Shown here piece after piece: positions 1 through 6,058 of a DNA stretch of 11,327 nt (positions are counted from its first letter, which is position 1; every line of letters starts with the position of its first letter). The position numbers were made by a program, and so were the translations under genes. Location: the NCBI GenBank assembly GCA_030642325.1, contig DAOWNY010000034.1, positions 1 to 11,327 of the forward strand, given 5' to 3'. A model generated the notes under the pieces. That model did no database searches, was not told where the DNA came from, and saw only the letters and a program-made list of their open reading frames with translations. Source of the stretch: Deltaproteobacteria bacterium. Its GTDB lineage: Bacteria > Desulfobacterota > DAOWNY01.

Positions 1-764
1 CCGGAGAGAATTTTTTTTGCCATTTCTCCTGCCTGGCGTCCAATATCGACGACGTCTATCCCGATGGACATCAGTGCCCCCAATTCCACGTATTTCTCCG
101 AAAATGTGACGATGGGAACATTATTTTCGAGGGAAAAAAGGATTAAAAAATTTACTATTTCAGGGGTAATAACCGTGATGTCGGGGAACATCCAGAAGAC
201 ATCTATTTTGTTATCCATTTCCCTGATTAAAGGGGGGACATCCTTGGTATTATGAACCTCTTTGGCAATCAAGTTGCTGCCGGATTTTTCGGCCGCCAGT
301 TGCGCCTTGCGGGCGAGATGGCCGGTTCGGACCGGGTCATATAAAAACCCGATGGTTTTCATGTGTGGCATGACAGCTAAAAATGCGGATAACTGTTTTT
401 CTTGTGGTATGTTCATGCTGATTCCGGTAATATTTTTTTTCCCGGCAATGGCTGAATGGGGATTGGGGGCCATAATAAAAATGATCGGGATGTTTTTAAT
501 TGTTTTCACTATTTTGAGGGCATCCATTCCGATGGCAAGAATAAGGTCGGGTCTGGTTTCATAAATTGTTTTAACCGCATCCCTCCCTTCCAATTCGGAG
601 ATAATCAGTCTTTCCATATGTACGTTTAAGATAGTCAAAAAACCGTCGATTGCTTTTTCATATGGCGCTACCCGCAGGCTTTGGACCGCCAATATTTTTT
701 CCATGGCTTCAGCCTGGCCGCAAAAAACCAGTAATAGTGATATTATAATAATTATTTTTTTCAC
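1..764 (-). CDS. ABC transporter substrate-binding protein (ABC_sub_bind family), 3' end cut by window edge
   Basis: My translation of the minus strand gives an open frame from a GTG at 764 to the left edge, 254 codons without a stop. It begins KKIIIIISLLLVFCGQAEA, a clear Sec signal peptide with likely cleavage after AEA, so the protein should be periplasmic. The body has the two-lobed look of the ABC_sub_bind family (PF04392, COG2984): RPDLILAIGMDALK near residue 70, then IPIIFIMAPNP, NITGISM, IGFLYDP near 145, and VPIVTFSEKYVELGALMSIGID near 225. Members are usually about 300-330 residues, so some 50-70 are missing beyond the edge. The GTG is chosen because it directly precedes the signal peptide; an in-frame TAG lies a little upstream with no ATG between, and no good Shine-Dalgarno is visible. 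Substrate unknown. No permease or ATPase partner lies in the window; it is divergent from the TonB receptor gene, which suggests an orphan binding protein with a sensing or uptake role. Confidence 0.88.
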   Translation of the reverse strand, partial: MKKIIIIISLLLVFCGQAEAMEKILAVQSLRVAPYEKAIDGFLTILNVHMERLIISELEGRDAVKTIYETRPDLILAIGMDALKIVKTIKNIPIIFIMAPNPHSAIAGKKNITGISMNIPQEKQLSAFLAVMPHMKTIGFLYDPVRTGHLARKAQLAAEKSGSNLIAKEVHNTKDVPPLIREMDNKIDVFWMFPDITVITPEIVNFLILFSLENNVPIVTFSEKYVELGALMSIGIDVVDIGRQAGEMAKKILS

Positions 765-1254
765 GATATTATTTGTAGAAAATTTTCGGTTAATTCGCTA
801 GAAAGAGGGGATTATGGCTCAACATCACATCGAAACAGCATTGTAAAAGACAGCATGAAGGGAAAATAAGCCTGTCAGACTGCACTGAGGACTGACTTTA
901 CTTTTATAGCCATCGTAAGAATATTAAATCTCCCCCCCCCTTTTTTTTATTGGATAAATAAAGCGTAAGATTGAAAAAAGGAGATGATTGATTGCTGATA
1001 ATGTTATTGATCATGAATTGTAAGAATTAGTTTTAAAAGCATAGCAATGGCATCAAGGAATTGACCAAAAAAAGGTTAAGGGTATTTTTGGAAAACGGAA
1101 AAATAAAAAATGATGATTAAAACTTAACCTAGAAAAAAATAGACAATTTTTTTATTTTATATTAACATAAATTTAAGGTTAGTAAAAATAATTTTTTATT
1201 TGAAAAGAAAAGGGGCAAGATAAATTTCAACGCTTAAAAAGAGTTTTTGGAGCT

Positions 1255-1460
1255 GTTTACGGTTTTTTTCAATGAAATGAATTTTATAACGATAAAAAAC
1301 ATGTTTGATATCGGTTCCAATTCTGCTTAGTTGTTTTAAACGTTCAAGGCTTTAAAAATTTTCAAAAGAAGAACTCATAATAACATTTTAGATCCTAAGT
1401 TTTTATCAATAGTTAACTGCAAACTGTTAACTGATACAAGTTTTGAAACGAGAAGCCCCC
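1255..1460 (+). repeat. Dispersed intergenic repeat, copy A
   Basis: The stretch from about 1255 to 1378 closely matches 5658-5802 and, for its first part, 11272-11327. The shared core is CAATGAAATGAA followed by TTTATAACGATAAAAAACATG, then a GTTCAAGG...GAACTCATA block in copies A and B. A second block, TTTTTATCAATAGTTAACTG running to AAGCCCCCC (about 1391-1460), matches 5981-6054. A short frame from ATG 1277 reads MNFITIKNMFDIGSNSA and stops at 1330, so the copy does not keep the 62-codon frame of copy B. All copies lie in spacers and point the same way. Confidence 0.75.
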
Positions 1461-1557
1461 CTGCACAACAGAGTAAGAATAAATTAGCTTTAATACATTC
1501 CCTGAAATTTACCACCCGGTAATCGCCCTGCGTCTGCAGGCCGATATTCATCACAGA

Positions 1558-1571
1558 GTCAAATTTTTGAC
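1558..1571. promoter_or_regulatory. Palindromic motif GTCAA-ATTT-TTGAC, candidate operator
   Basis: A perfect 5-bp inverted repeat with 4-bp spacer sits 25 bp before the ATG of the TonB-receptor gene. The same arms and spacing recur at 3641-3654 and 8277-8290, also between genes. The position would suit a repressor or a site in the leader. The cognate regulator is unknown; the role is inferred from recurrence. Confidence 0.4.
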
Positions 1572-1596
1572 ACCCCTAAAAATTGATGGTATACAA

Positions 1597-3585
1597 ATGA
1601 AATTCCCTGTTTTTAAAAATATTAAACTATTAACGGATTATTTGTTCAGTCGTTTTTTAAAAACCGGTATTTTTTTAATTTTTTCAATTCTTACCACAGT
1701 ATGCCTGTGTCAAACCTCCGCTGCCCAGTGGGAAGAGGATATGCAGTACCTCCAAATGTATTACAAGCCGGAAGAGCTGGTAATATCCCCCACCAGACAT
1801 GCTAAGCCCGTCAGCCAAGTTGCGGAAAATATTTACATCATCACTGCCAAAGAGATTAAGGATATGAATGCCCATACAGTGGCGGAAATTCTCAACCGAA
1901 CCCCCGGTCTTTTTGTGGCCTTTAGTCAGGATTTTGGGGCTGATTCTTCCATCAGTATCCAGGGCTCGGAGGATAGACATGTCCTTGTCTCAATCGACGG
2001 CATTTCCTGGAATTTTCTGGGAAGCGGCGTTGCCGAGACCAATTCCATTCCGGTGGGAATCATTGAACGGATAGAGGTCATTAAGGGGCCGGCCTCCTCT
2101 GCCTGGGGTTCGTCCCTGGGTGGGGTGGTGAACATCATTACAAAGCCGGTCGGAAACACCAAAAAGCCCACAGGGACAATAAGCGCTTCCTGCGGGGAGA
2201 GAAACACCCAGGATTACCGGGTAGGGGTATCAGGCAAGGCAGGGCCGGCAGGATATTATCTATTTGCCGGTTACCAAGACTCGGAAGGCTTCGGACCCGG
2301 CCGGGATTTTGACAACTACAGCCTTTATTCAAAATTTAGGGTGCCCCTTACTGAGGGGGTGGATATCGATTTAAGCATGGGTTACAGCGAACCCCACTCG
2401 GGGTACGGTGATTTTGTCAGCCATGGGATTACCTCGGATGGGGCCAATCATAACTTTTTTGCCACCGCCTCCCTGGATGCCCGCCTCACCAGGGAACTTT
2501 GCCTCAAATTATCCTTCCGCTCCTTCAAGCAAAAACTAGTCAATGATATTAAAGTTCTGGAAACAGGCTTTATGGGGGCGTCGGGAGAACGTGTCCAAAA
2601 GGTAACTTATGACGAAAAGACAACAGGGGGGAGCGGTCATCTTGTCTGGGCTCACCAAAGGCATACGGCGGTGCTGGGTTTTGATGCCTCCACCGGAAGG
2701 CTCCGCCAGAAGATGGAGGCCGGTCCCTTTTTGCAATCTAACGGAATATTGCCGGTATCCAAGGCACGCCCTGATATTGACAAGTGGGCAATCTATGCCA
2801 ACGATACAATCGTTATCGATAAATGGTCCATCACCCCCGGGGTTCGCTATGACCATAACAGCATTACCAGCTCATTTACCAGCCCCAGTCTGGGGATCAC
2901 TTATCAGCCGGCAAAAGGTTCCATCTTAAGGGCATCGGTGGCCAGGGGATTTACCATCCCCCCTCTCTCAACCACTTCGGCGGGGGGATTTTTGCTTGAT
3001 CCCAACCCCTCCCTCGACCCGGAAGAGGTGTGGTCATACCAGCTGGGATTTGAATCATCAGCCATAAAGTATCTCTGGGTGAAGGTCACCTTGTTTCGTC
3101 ACGATCTGAAAGATGCCCTGACAAGGGTGCTTTATGCCGGGGGGCCCCCAGCTTACAATGATTTGATTGTCAATAAGGGAAAGAGGAGGCGCAGGGGAAT
3201 TGAGATCGAAACAGAGACAGACCCCTTTTATAATTTCTCCCTTTTGGCAGGGTTTTCTTTTGTTGACCTAACCCCTGCCAACAAAGAAAAGGGGTCTGAG
3301 GAGATGTATTCTTATAATATCGGGGTTCGCTATGACGACAAAAAGTCCTTAAGCGCACGTCTGTTTGGCCACTATGCATGGTGGAACCTGTTAAAAGATT
3401 TTGAGGCGAATTACAATGATTTTATTTGGGACCTCAATATCAATAAAAAAATCTGTTGCAAAAAAAATACCGGTGCGGAAATCTTTTTTGCCGTCCACAA
3501 CATCTTCGATGGTTTACATTCTACTCAACCCGACGACAAAAATCCCGGGAGGTGGATTGAGGCCGGGGTCAGATTCAGCTTTTAA
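1597..3585 (+). CDS. TonB-dependent outer-membrane receptor
   Basis: The protein (662 residues from ATG 1597) is a ligand-gated outer-membrane transporter powered by the TonB-ExbB-ExbD system. Residues 1-43 are a signal peptide with a long basic N-region and cleavage probably after QTSAA. EELVISPTR (about 59-67) resembles the TonB box region of BtuB/CirA-like receptors. The plug domain spans roughly 70-185, with ILNRTPGLFV, VLVSIDGI, IERIEVIKGPASSAWG and GVVNIITKP, all classic plug signatures. The rest is a beta-barrel ending in GVRFSF, the terminal Phe recognised by the BAM machinery. Length is normal for the BtuB/CirA size class. The frame is also open from a TTG at 1567, but ATG 1597 gives a better signal peptide; neither start has a strong Shine-Dalgarno. 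The ligand cannot be told from sequence; siderophore, cobalamin, metal chelate or peptide are all possible. It lies divergent from a periplasmic binding protein and upstream of the RiPP cassette. Confidence 0.93.
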   Translation: MKFPVFKNIKLLTDYLFSRFLKTGIFLIFSILTTVCLCQTSAAQWEEDMQYLQMYYKPEELVISPTRHAKPVSQVAENIYIITAKEIKDMNAHTVAEILNRTPGLFVAFSQDFGADSSISIQGSEDRHVLVSIDGISWNFLGSGVAETNSIPVGIIERIEVIKGPASSAWGSSLGGVVNIITKPVGNTKKPTGTISASCGERNTQDYRVGVSGKAGPAGYYLFAGYQDSEGFGPGRDFDNYSLYSKFRVPLTEGVDIDLSMGYSEPHSGYGDFVSHGITSDGANHNFFATASLDARLTRELCLKLSFRSFKQKLVNDIKVLETGFMGASGERVQKVTYDEKTTGGSGHLVWAHQRHTAVLGFDASTGRLRQKMEAGPFLQSNGILPVSKARPDIDKWAIYANDTIVIDKWSITPGVRYDHNSITSSFTSPSLGITYQPAKGSILRASVARGFTIPPLSTTSAGGFLLDPNPSLDPEEVWSYQLGFESSAIKYLWVKVTLFRHDLKDALTRVLYAGGPPAYNDLIVNKGKRRRRGIEIETETDPFYNFSLLAGFSFVDLTPANKEKGSEEMYSYNIGVRYDDKKSLSARLFGHYAWWNLLKDFEANYNDFIWDLNINKKICCKKNTGAEIFFAVHNIFDGLHSTQPDDKNPGRWIEAGVRFSF

Positions 3586-3953
3586 AAAATTATCAATCCC
3601 CCTGCTTCTTTCCTTAAGAACGTCGATTTTTTTGATACATGTCAATATTTTGACGGTTTATCCATTGCCGGCACAAAGTCAATACTCACCTCTCTTTCGA
3701 CAAAATCATACCTAAATCTTTTTTTACTGAATCCTGTGTACATTAAAATCCAAAAAATATTAATTCTCATGGGTTATGCGCCATTGTCTGTTAAAGGGTG
3801 TTTTTAGCCGTTATTATCAGCTGGGTATGGATATGCAGATAAAAAAAATAACTCATTCAAAACAAATAGTGAAAATTCAGTCAACCTGTACCTACCTAAC
3901 AATACCTTTTATTAATATATAATATATATATAATAATACTTAATTTTCTACAA
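3586..3953. other. Intergenic region upstream of the RiPP cassette
   Basis: This AT-rich spacer follows the receptor gene. Near 3606-3631 there is a weak TTCTT/AAGAA stem followed by a T7 tract, a possible but poor terminator. A palindromic motif lies at 3641-3654. A run of almost pure A/T (about 3910-3945) lies just upstream of the sigma-54 promoter and could ease DNA bending between an activator and the promoter. I find no credible gene here; a plus frame that overlaps the receptor 3' end and runs to 3715 is a shadow. Confidence 0.6.
3639..3658. promoter_or_regulatory. Extended palindromic motif ATGTCAA-N4-TTGACG, candidate operator or enhancer site
   Basis: GTCAATATTTTGAC at 3641-3654 is identical to 8277-8290. 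When the second site is read on the other strand, the flanks also agree (ATGTCAA-N4-TTGACG, then A or G, then TT). It lies 56 bp after the receptor stop codon and about 330 bp upstream of the inferred sigma-54 transcription start, a plausible though rather distant enhancer position. Function is inferred. Confidence 0.4.
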
Positions 3954-3970
3954 TGGCATGCTATTTGCTT
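3954..3970 (+). promoter_or_regulatory. Sigma-54 (-24/-12) promoter of the RiPP cassette
   Basis: TGGCATGCTATTTGCTT fits the RpoN consensus TGGCAC-N5-TTGC with one mismatch. The invariant GG (3955-3956) and GC (3967-3968) are exactly 12 bp apart. Transcription would start near 3979, giving a leader of about 75 nt before the precursor ATG; that leader begins with a small ATGAC/GTCAT stem (3982-3999). Such promoters need an AAA+ enhancer-binding activator, and none is encoded in the window. It is oriented correctly for the precursor and maturase genes. Confidence 0.78.
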
Positions 3971-4042
3971 ATAATTTTAACATGACTTTGGCGGGTCATA
4001 TCAGGTGCAGGTGTTTTAGGGTGATTCACATCTAAATTTATT

Positions 4043-4048
4043 AAGGAG
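4043..4048 (+). promoter_or_regulatory. Strong ribosome-binding site of the precursor gene
   Basis: AAGGAG lies 7 nt before the ATG at 4056. It is much better than the site in front of the maturase (TGGTGG at 4321-4326, 10 nt before the ATG), which fits high output of the substrate peptide and low output of the enzyme. It also supports the reality of the very short gene. Confidence 0.85.
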
Positions 4049-4055
4049 TACTATC

Positions 4056-4166
4056 ATGAAAGAAGAAAAAAGAGATATTATCGTGCTGGATGAAGGGACC
4101 GATATGGATAAAATAGCAATATACAGGGGATTTTGCTGCTGGGGACCGATGGCTCCATTCCGGTAA
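4056..4166 (+). CDS. RiPP precursor peptide, geopeptide-like (36 aa)
   Basis: A 36-codon gene, found by translating the sequence downstream of the sigma-54 promoter. Residues 1-24 form a charged leader (MKEEKRDIIVLDEG, then TDMDKIAIYR). Residues 25-36 are GFCCWGPMAPFR, a short core with vicinal Cys27-Cys28, an aromatic Trp29, two prolines and a C-terminal Arg, quite unlike the leader. The strong Shine-Dalgarno, dedicated promoter, hairpin just after the stop and the following radical SAM/SPASM gene make it a convincing substrate for that maturase. From memory, predicted 'geopeptides' of Geobacter relatives are similarly tiny and sit beside the same maturase type; I cannot confirm the match to that family here. 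Likely modifications are a thioether or other cross-link at Cys27/Cys28 or a change at Trp29 or a neighbour, but this is inference. Whether the leader is removed, and where the product acts, is unknown: no protease or exporter is adjacent. Confidence 0.85.
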   Translation: MKEEKRDIIVLDEGTDMDKIAIYRGFCCWGPMAPFR

Positions 4167-4175
4167 TCGTAAAAA

Positions 4176-4223
4176 ATCATTACCTTAAGGGCGGGAAAAT
4201 AATTCCCCCCTTAAGGTAATGAT
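4176..4223 (+). promoter_or_regulatory. Strong intercistronic hairpin between precursor and maturase genes
   Basis: ATCATTACCTTAAGGG (4176-4191) is perfectly complementary to 4208-4223. After one bulged C (4192) the stem continues for five more pairs, GGGAA (4193-4197) with TTCCC (4203-4207), around a 5-nt loop. The total is 21 bp, starting 10 nt after the precursor stop. There is no clean T-run after it (GGTAAGTTATTTT), so it is better read as an RNA-stabilising or attenuating element than a full terminator. It would let precursor transcripts outnumber maturase transcripts from one promoter, as in many RiPP operons. Confidence 0.75.
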
Positions 4224-4336
4224 GGTAAGTTATTTTAGATTCAAAAAAAAATTAAATTCCCGCCGCCGCATTAATCAACAATATTATCTCAGGCCTCTTT
4301 AACTTAATCCTTTATTCTTTTGGTGGTAACTAAATT

Positions 4337-5647
4337 ATGCAACTTTCTCACTATCTCAAGGTATATCCATATGAGAAAAAACCCGGATATCTCCTTCTTT
4401 ACTCGGAAAACAGGGGATCAATGATCCTTATGAAGGAGGAGGATTACCGGCTGATGGAAAAAGGCGAGCATTCTCCCTCCAGGGATGCCTTGTTGTCGAA
4501 ACTGGGGATGCTTGTCCCTGATCGGGAGATTGAAAAGCAGTCTGTCATGGGTTTTATTGATAAATTAAACAACAAAAGTCCTGTATTAAATATTACCGTG
4601 GTGCTCAATATGGACTGTAACTTTTCCTGCCTTTATTGCTATGAGGGAAATATGAAGGGGGAGCACTACATGTCGGAAGCCACTGTTAGTCATCTGATAG
4701 AGTTTATCAAAAAACGGTTCACTTCCGACAAAAATCATCTTCTCATCGATTTTTACGGTGGTGAACCGCTTTTGAGCACCGAACTCATTAAACGGATTTC
4801 CAATACTCTCAGGGCTTTTACAAAAAAGAGAGGTGCTACCTATAGTTCTACCATGATCAGCAACGGCTCTCTCTTTACAAGGAGGGTGGCCGAAGAGATG
4901 GTTGAACTGGGACTTGAGAGCATAAAGATCACCATCGACGGCCCGGAGGAGGTGCATAATCGATACCGGCCCTTTAAGACGGGAAGGGGCAGCTTTAACG
5001 CGGTCATCAAGAATATCAAGGAGACCTGGGATCTGGTTAAAATCGAAATTGGAGGAAATTTTGATCAGGATAACTACCGGAAGTTTCCCTTGCTTCTGGA
5101 TTACCTGCTTCAGGAAGGCATTACCCCGGAAAAAATATTCACCGTAAAGTTTGACCCGGTTATTAAAGATTCAGGGAGGGATGGATCCAGCGTAAACAAT
5201 TATCAGGGGGGCTGTCTTTGCGCAAATGAGCCATGGATATTGAGGGCTTGGACGCATCTTAGGGGTGAGGTATTAAAAAGAGGGTATCACACCCCAAAGT
5301 TGGCACCCATGACATGTATTGTCGAGAGTAAAGACGCCTGTGTAGTGAATTATGACGGTAGAATCTATAAATGCCCCGCCTTTATCGGCAAAGAAGCCTT
5401 TGCGGTGGGAGATCTGCAAACGGGTATAGCCGATTATACCGCTTCTCACAAAATCGGCAACTGGAAAAATTCGGAGTGTGCTGACTGTGAGCACCTGCCG
5501 CTTTGCTTCGGGGGTTGCCGGTATATGACATTTCTCAGGGACGGGAATATTGACGGTTTGGATTGTCGAAAGCATTATCTTGATAACATACTTGAATCAA
5601 TCATTAAACAGGATATTGAGTATCGACTGAATGGAGCCGGCCAATAA
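4337..5647 (+). CDS. Radical SAM/SPASM peptide maturase, geopeptide-type
   Basis: A 436-residue enzyme that should use S-adenosylmethionine and [4Fe-4S] clusters for radical modification of the 36-residue peptide. Residues 1-85 form an N-terminal region (MQLSHYLKVYPYEKKPGYLL...LGMLVPDREIEK) that probably binds the leader. The radical SAM core starts near 88 with the cluster motif C94-X3-C98-X2-C101 (CNFSCLYC), followed by the SAM-contact motif GGEP at 141-144 and ITIDGP near 198. The C-terminal SPASM region carries Cys327, 335, 346, 381, 384, 390, 394 and 410, including CADCEHLPLCFGGC, enough for two auxiliary clusters. An extra pair, Cys293 and Cys295, lies between the core and SPASM. The start region, LGMLVPDREIEK and the C-terminus resemble, from memory, Geobacter putative geopeptide maturases. 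It lies 170 nt after the precursor gene and probably shares its sigma-54 promoter. The reaction product is not known. Confidence 0.93.
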   Translation: MQLSHYLKVYPYEKKPGYLLLYSENRGSMILMKEEDYRLMEKGEHSPSRDALLSKLGMLVPDREIEKQSVMGFIDKLNNKSPVLNITVVLNMDCNFSCLYCYEGNMKGEHYMSEATVSHLIEFIKKRFTSDKNHLLIDFYGGEPLLSTELIKRISNTLRAFTKKRGATYSSTMISNGSLFTRRVAEEMVELGLESIKITIDGPEEVHNRYRPFKTGRGSFNAVIKNIKETWDLVKIEIGGNFDQDNYRKFPLLLDYLLQEGITPEKIFTVKFDPVIKDSGRDGSSVNNYQGGCLCANEPWILRAWTHLRGEVLKRGYHTPKLAPMTCIVESKDACVVNYDGRIYKCPAFIGKEAFAVGDLQTGIADYTASHKIGNWKNSECADCEHLPLCFGGCRYMTFLRDGNIDGLDCRKHYLDNILESIIKQDIEYRLNGAGQ

Positions 5648-5654
5648 AAAGCGT

Positions 5655-5674
5655 AACCGTTCACGGTTTTTTTT
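5655..5674 (+). terminator. Terminator-like hairpin after the maturase gene
   Basis: AACCG-TTCA-CGGTT followed by a run of eight T starts 7 nt after the maturase stop codon. The 5-bp stem is short, but the position and T-run fit an intrinsic terminator. The same string opens repeat copy B, and AACCGTTCACGGTT recurs at 11250-11263, so the terminator is supplied by the repeat. Confidence 0.55.
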
Positions 5675-6054
5675 CATTCAATGAAATGAAGTTTATAACG
5701 ATAAAAAACATGTTTGATATTGATTACAATTCCGGAATCAGTTTTTTTAAATTGTTCAAGGCTGCTAAATCTTCAAAAAAAGAACTCATACCTAAGTTGA
5801 GCGATCAGCTGTCAGCGATCAGCCATCAGCCGCTTGGCTTTGAAAAACCGAGATATTACGACAGCTTGAAATAACACCCAATGGGTGATCTGTTTGTAAT
5901 AGCAAAACATCCTGTGATCTTTTTGGCTGATAGCAATCTGCCAAAGGCTAAGTGCTCAATTCAGGCAATAGTTACATCTTGGATACAGGTTTTTACCAAT
6001 AGTTAACTTGCAAAATCGTAAGCTGTCTGTGAACGGATACTAAAAAGCCCCCTC
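5655..6054 (+). repeat. Dispersed intergenic repeat, copy B (extended)
   Basis: This copy fills the spacer between the maturase and the hybrid kinase gene. Its first block (5658-5802) and last block (5981-6054) match copy A. Between them lies about 180 bp not found in copy A, which includes a run of related units (GATCAGCTGTCAGCGATCAG, then CCATCAGCCG) near 5801-5832. A 62-codon frame from ATG 5686 to 5874 reads MKFITIKNMFDIDYNSGISF at its start but has no ribosome-binding site, and it is broken in copies A and C, so I do not call it a gene. No promoter is evident. Confidence 0.7.
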
Positions 6055-6058
6055 TTTA

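Larger units (their letters stand above)
765..1596. other. AT-rich intergenic region between divergent genes
   Basis: This 0.8 kb spacer separates the divergent binding-protein and TonB-receptor genes, so both promoters should lie here, but I see no convincing -35/-10 pair for either. It contains a C9T8 homopolymer pair at 932-948, a loose inverted repeat AGGTTAAG/CTTAACCT (1073-1080 and 1123-1130), repeat copy A (1255-1460) with a 7-bp inverted repeat AGTTAAC/GTTAACT (1411-1417 and 1426-1432), a small hairpin CCTGC-GTCT-GCAGG at 1527-1540, and a palindromic motif at 1558-1571. No coding frame of note and no recognisable riboswitch were found. Confidence 0.7.

Noticed and set aside
64..564. 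Two plus-strand open frames (64-255 and 262-564)
   Set aside because: They are antisense to the binding-protein gene, whose minus frame has a signal peptide and family motifs; neither plus frame resembles a known protein.
780..930. Possible cobalamin-type riboswitch near the TonB receptor
   Set aside because: The GCC...CTG and GTCAG/CTGAC pieces do not form the conserved B12 box or core helices; only a 5-bp stem with a 13-nt loop can be drawn.
1567..1596. TTG start extending the receptor by ten residues
   Set aside because: The ATG at 1597 gives a cleaner signal peptide, and the TTG overlaps the palindromic motif with no ribosome-binding site.
3244..3281. Inverted repeat TTGGCAGGGTT / AACCCCTGCCAA
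   Set aside because: It lies inside the receptor coding region, has a bulge, and is probably a coincidence of codon choice.
3401..3715. Plus-strand frame overlapping the receptor 3' end
   Set aside because: Most of it lies in another frame of the receptor gene and the unique tail is low-complexity spacer without protein features.
3776..3820. Tiny frame MGYAPLSVKGCF in the spacer as a second precursor
   Set aside because: It has no ribosome-binding site, no resemblance to the real precursor and lies upstream of the sigma-54 promoter.
5686..5874. 62-codon plus frame starting MKFITIKNMFDI
   Set aside because: It lies in repeat copy B, has no ribosome-binding site, and the matching frame is stopped early in copy A and shifted by an extra base in copy C, so selection for coding is not seen.
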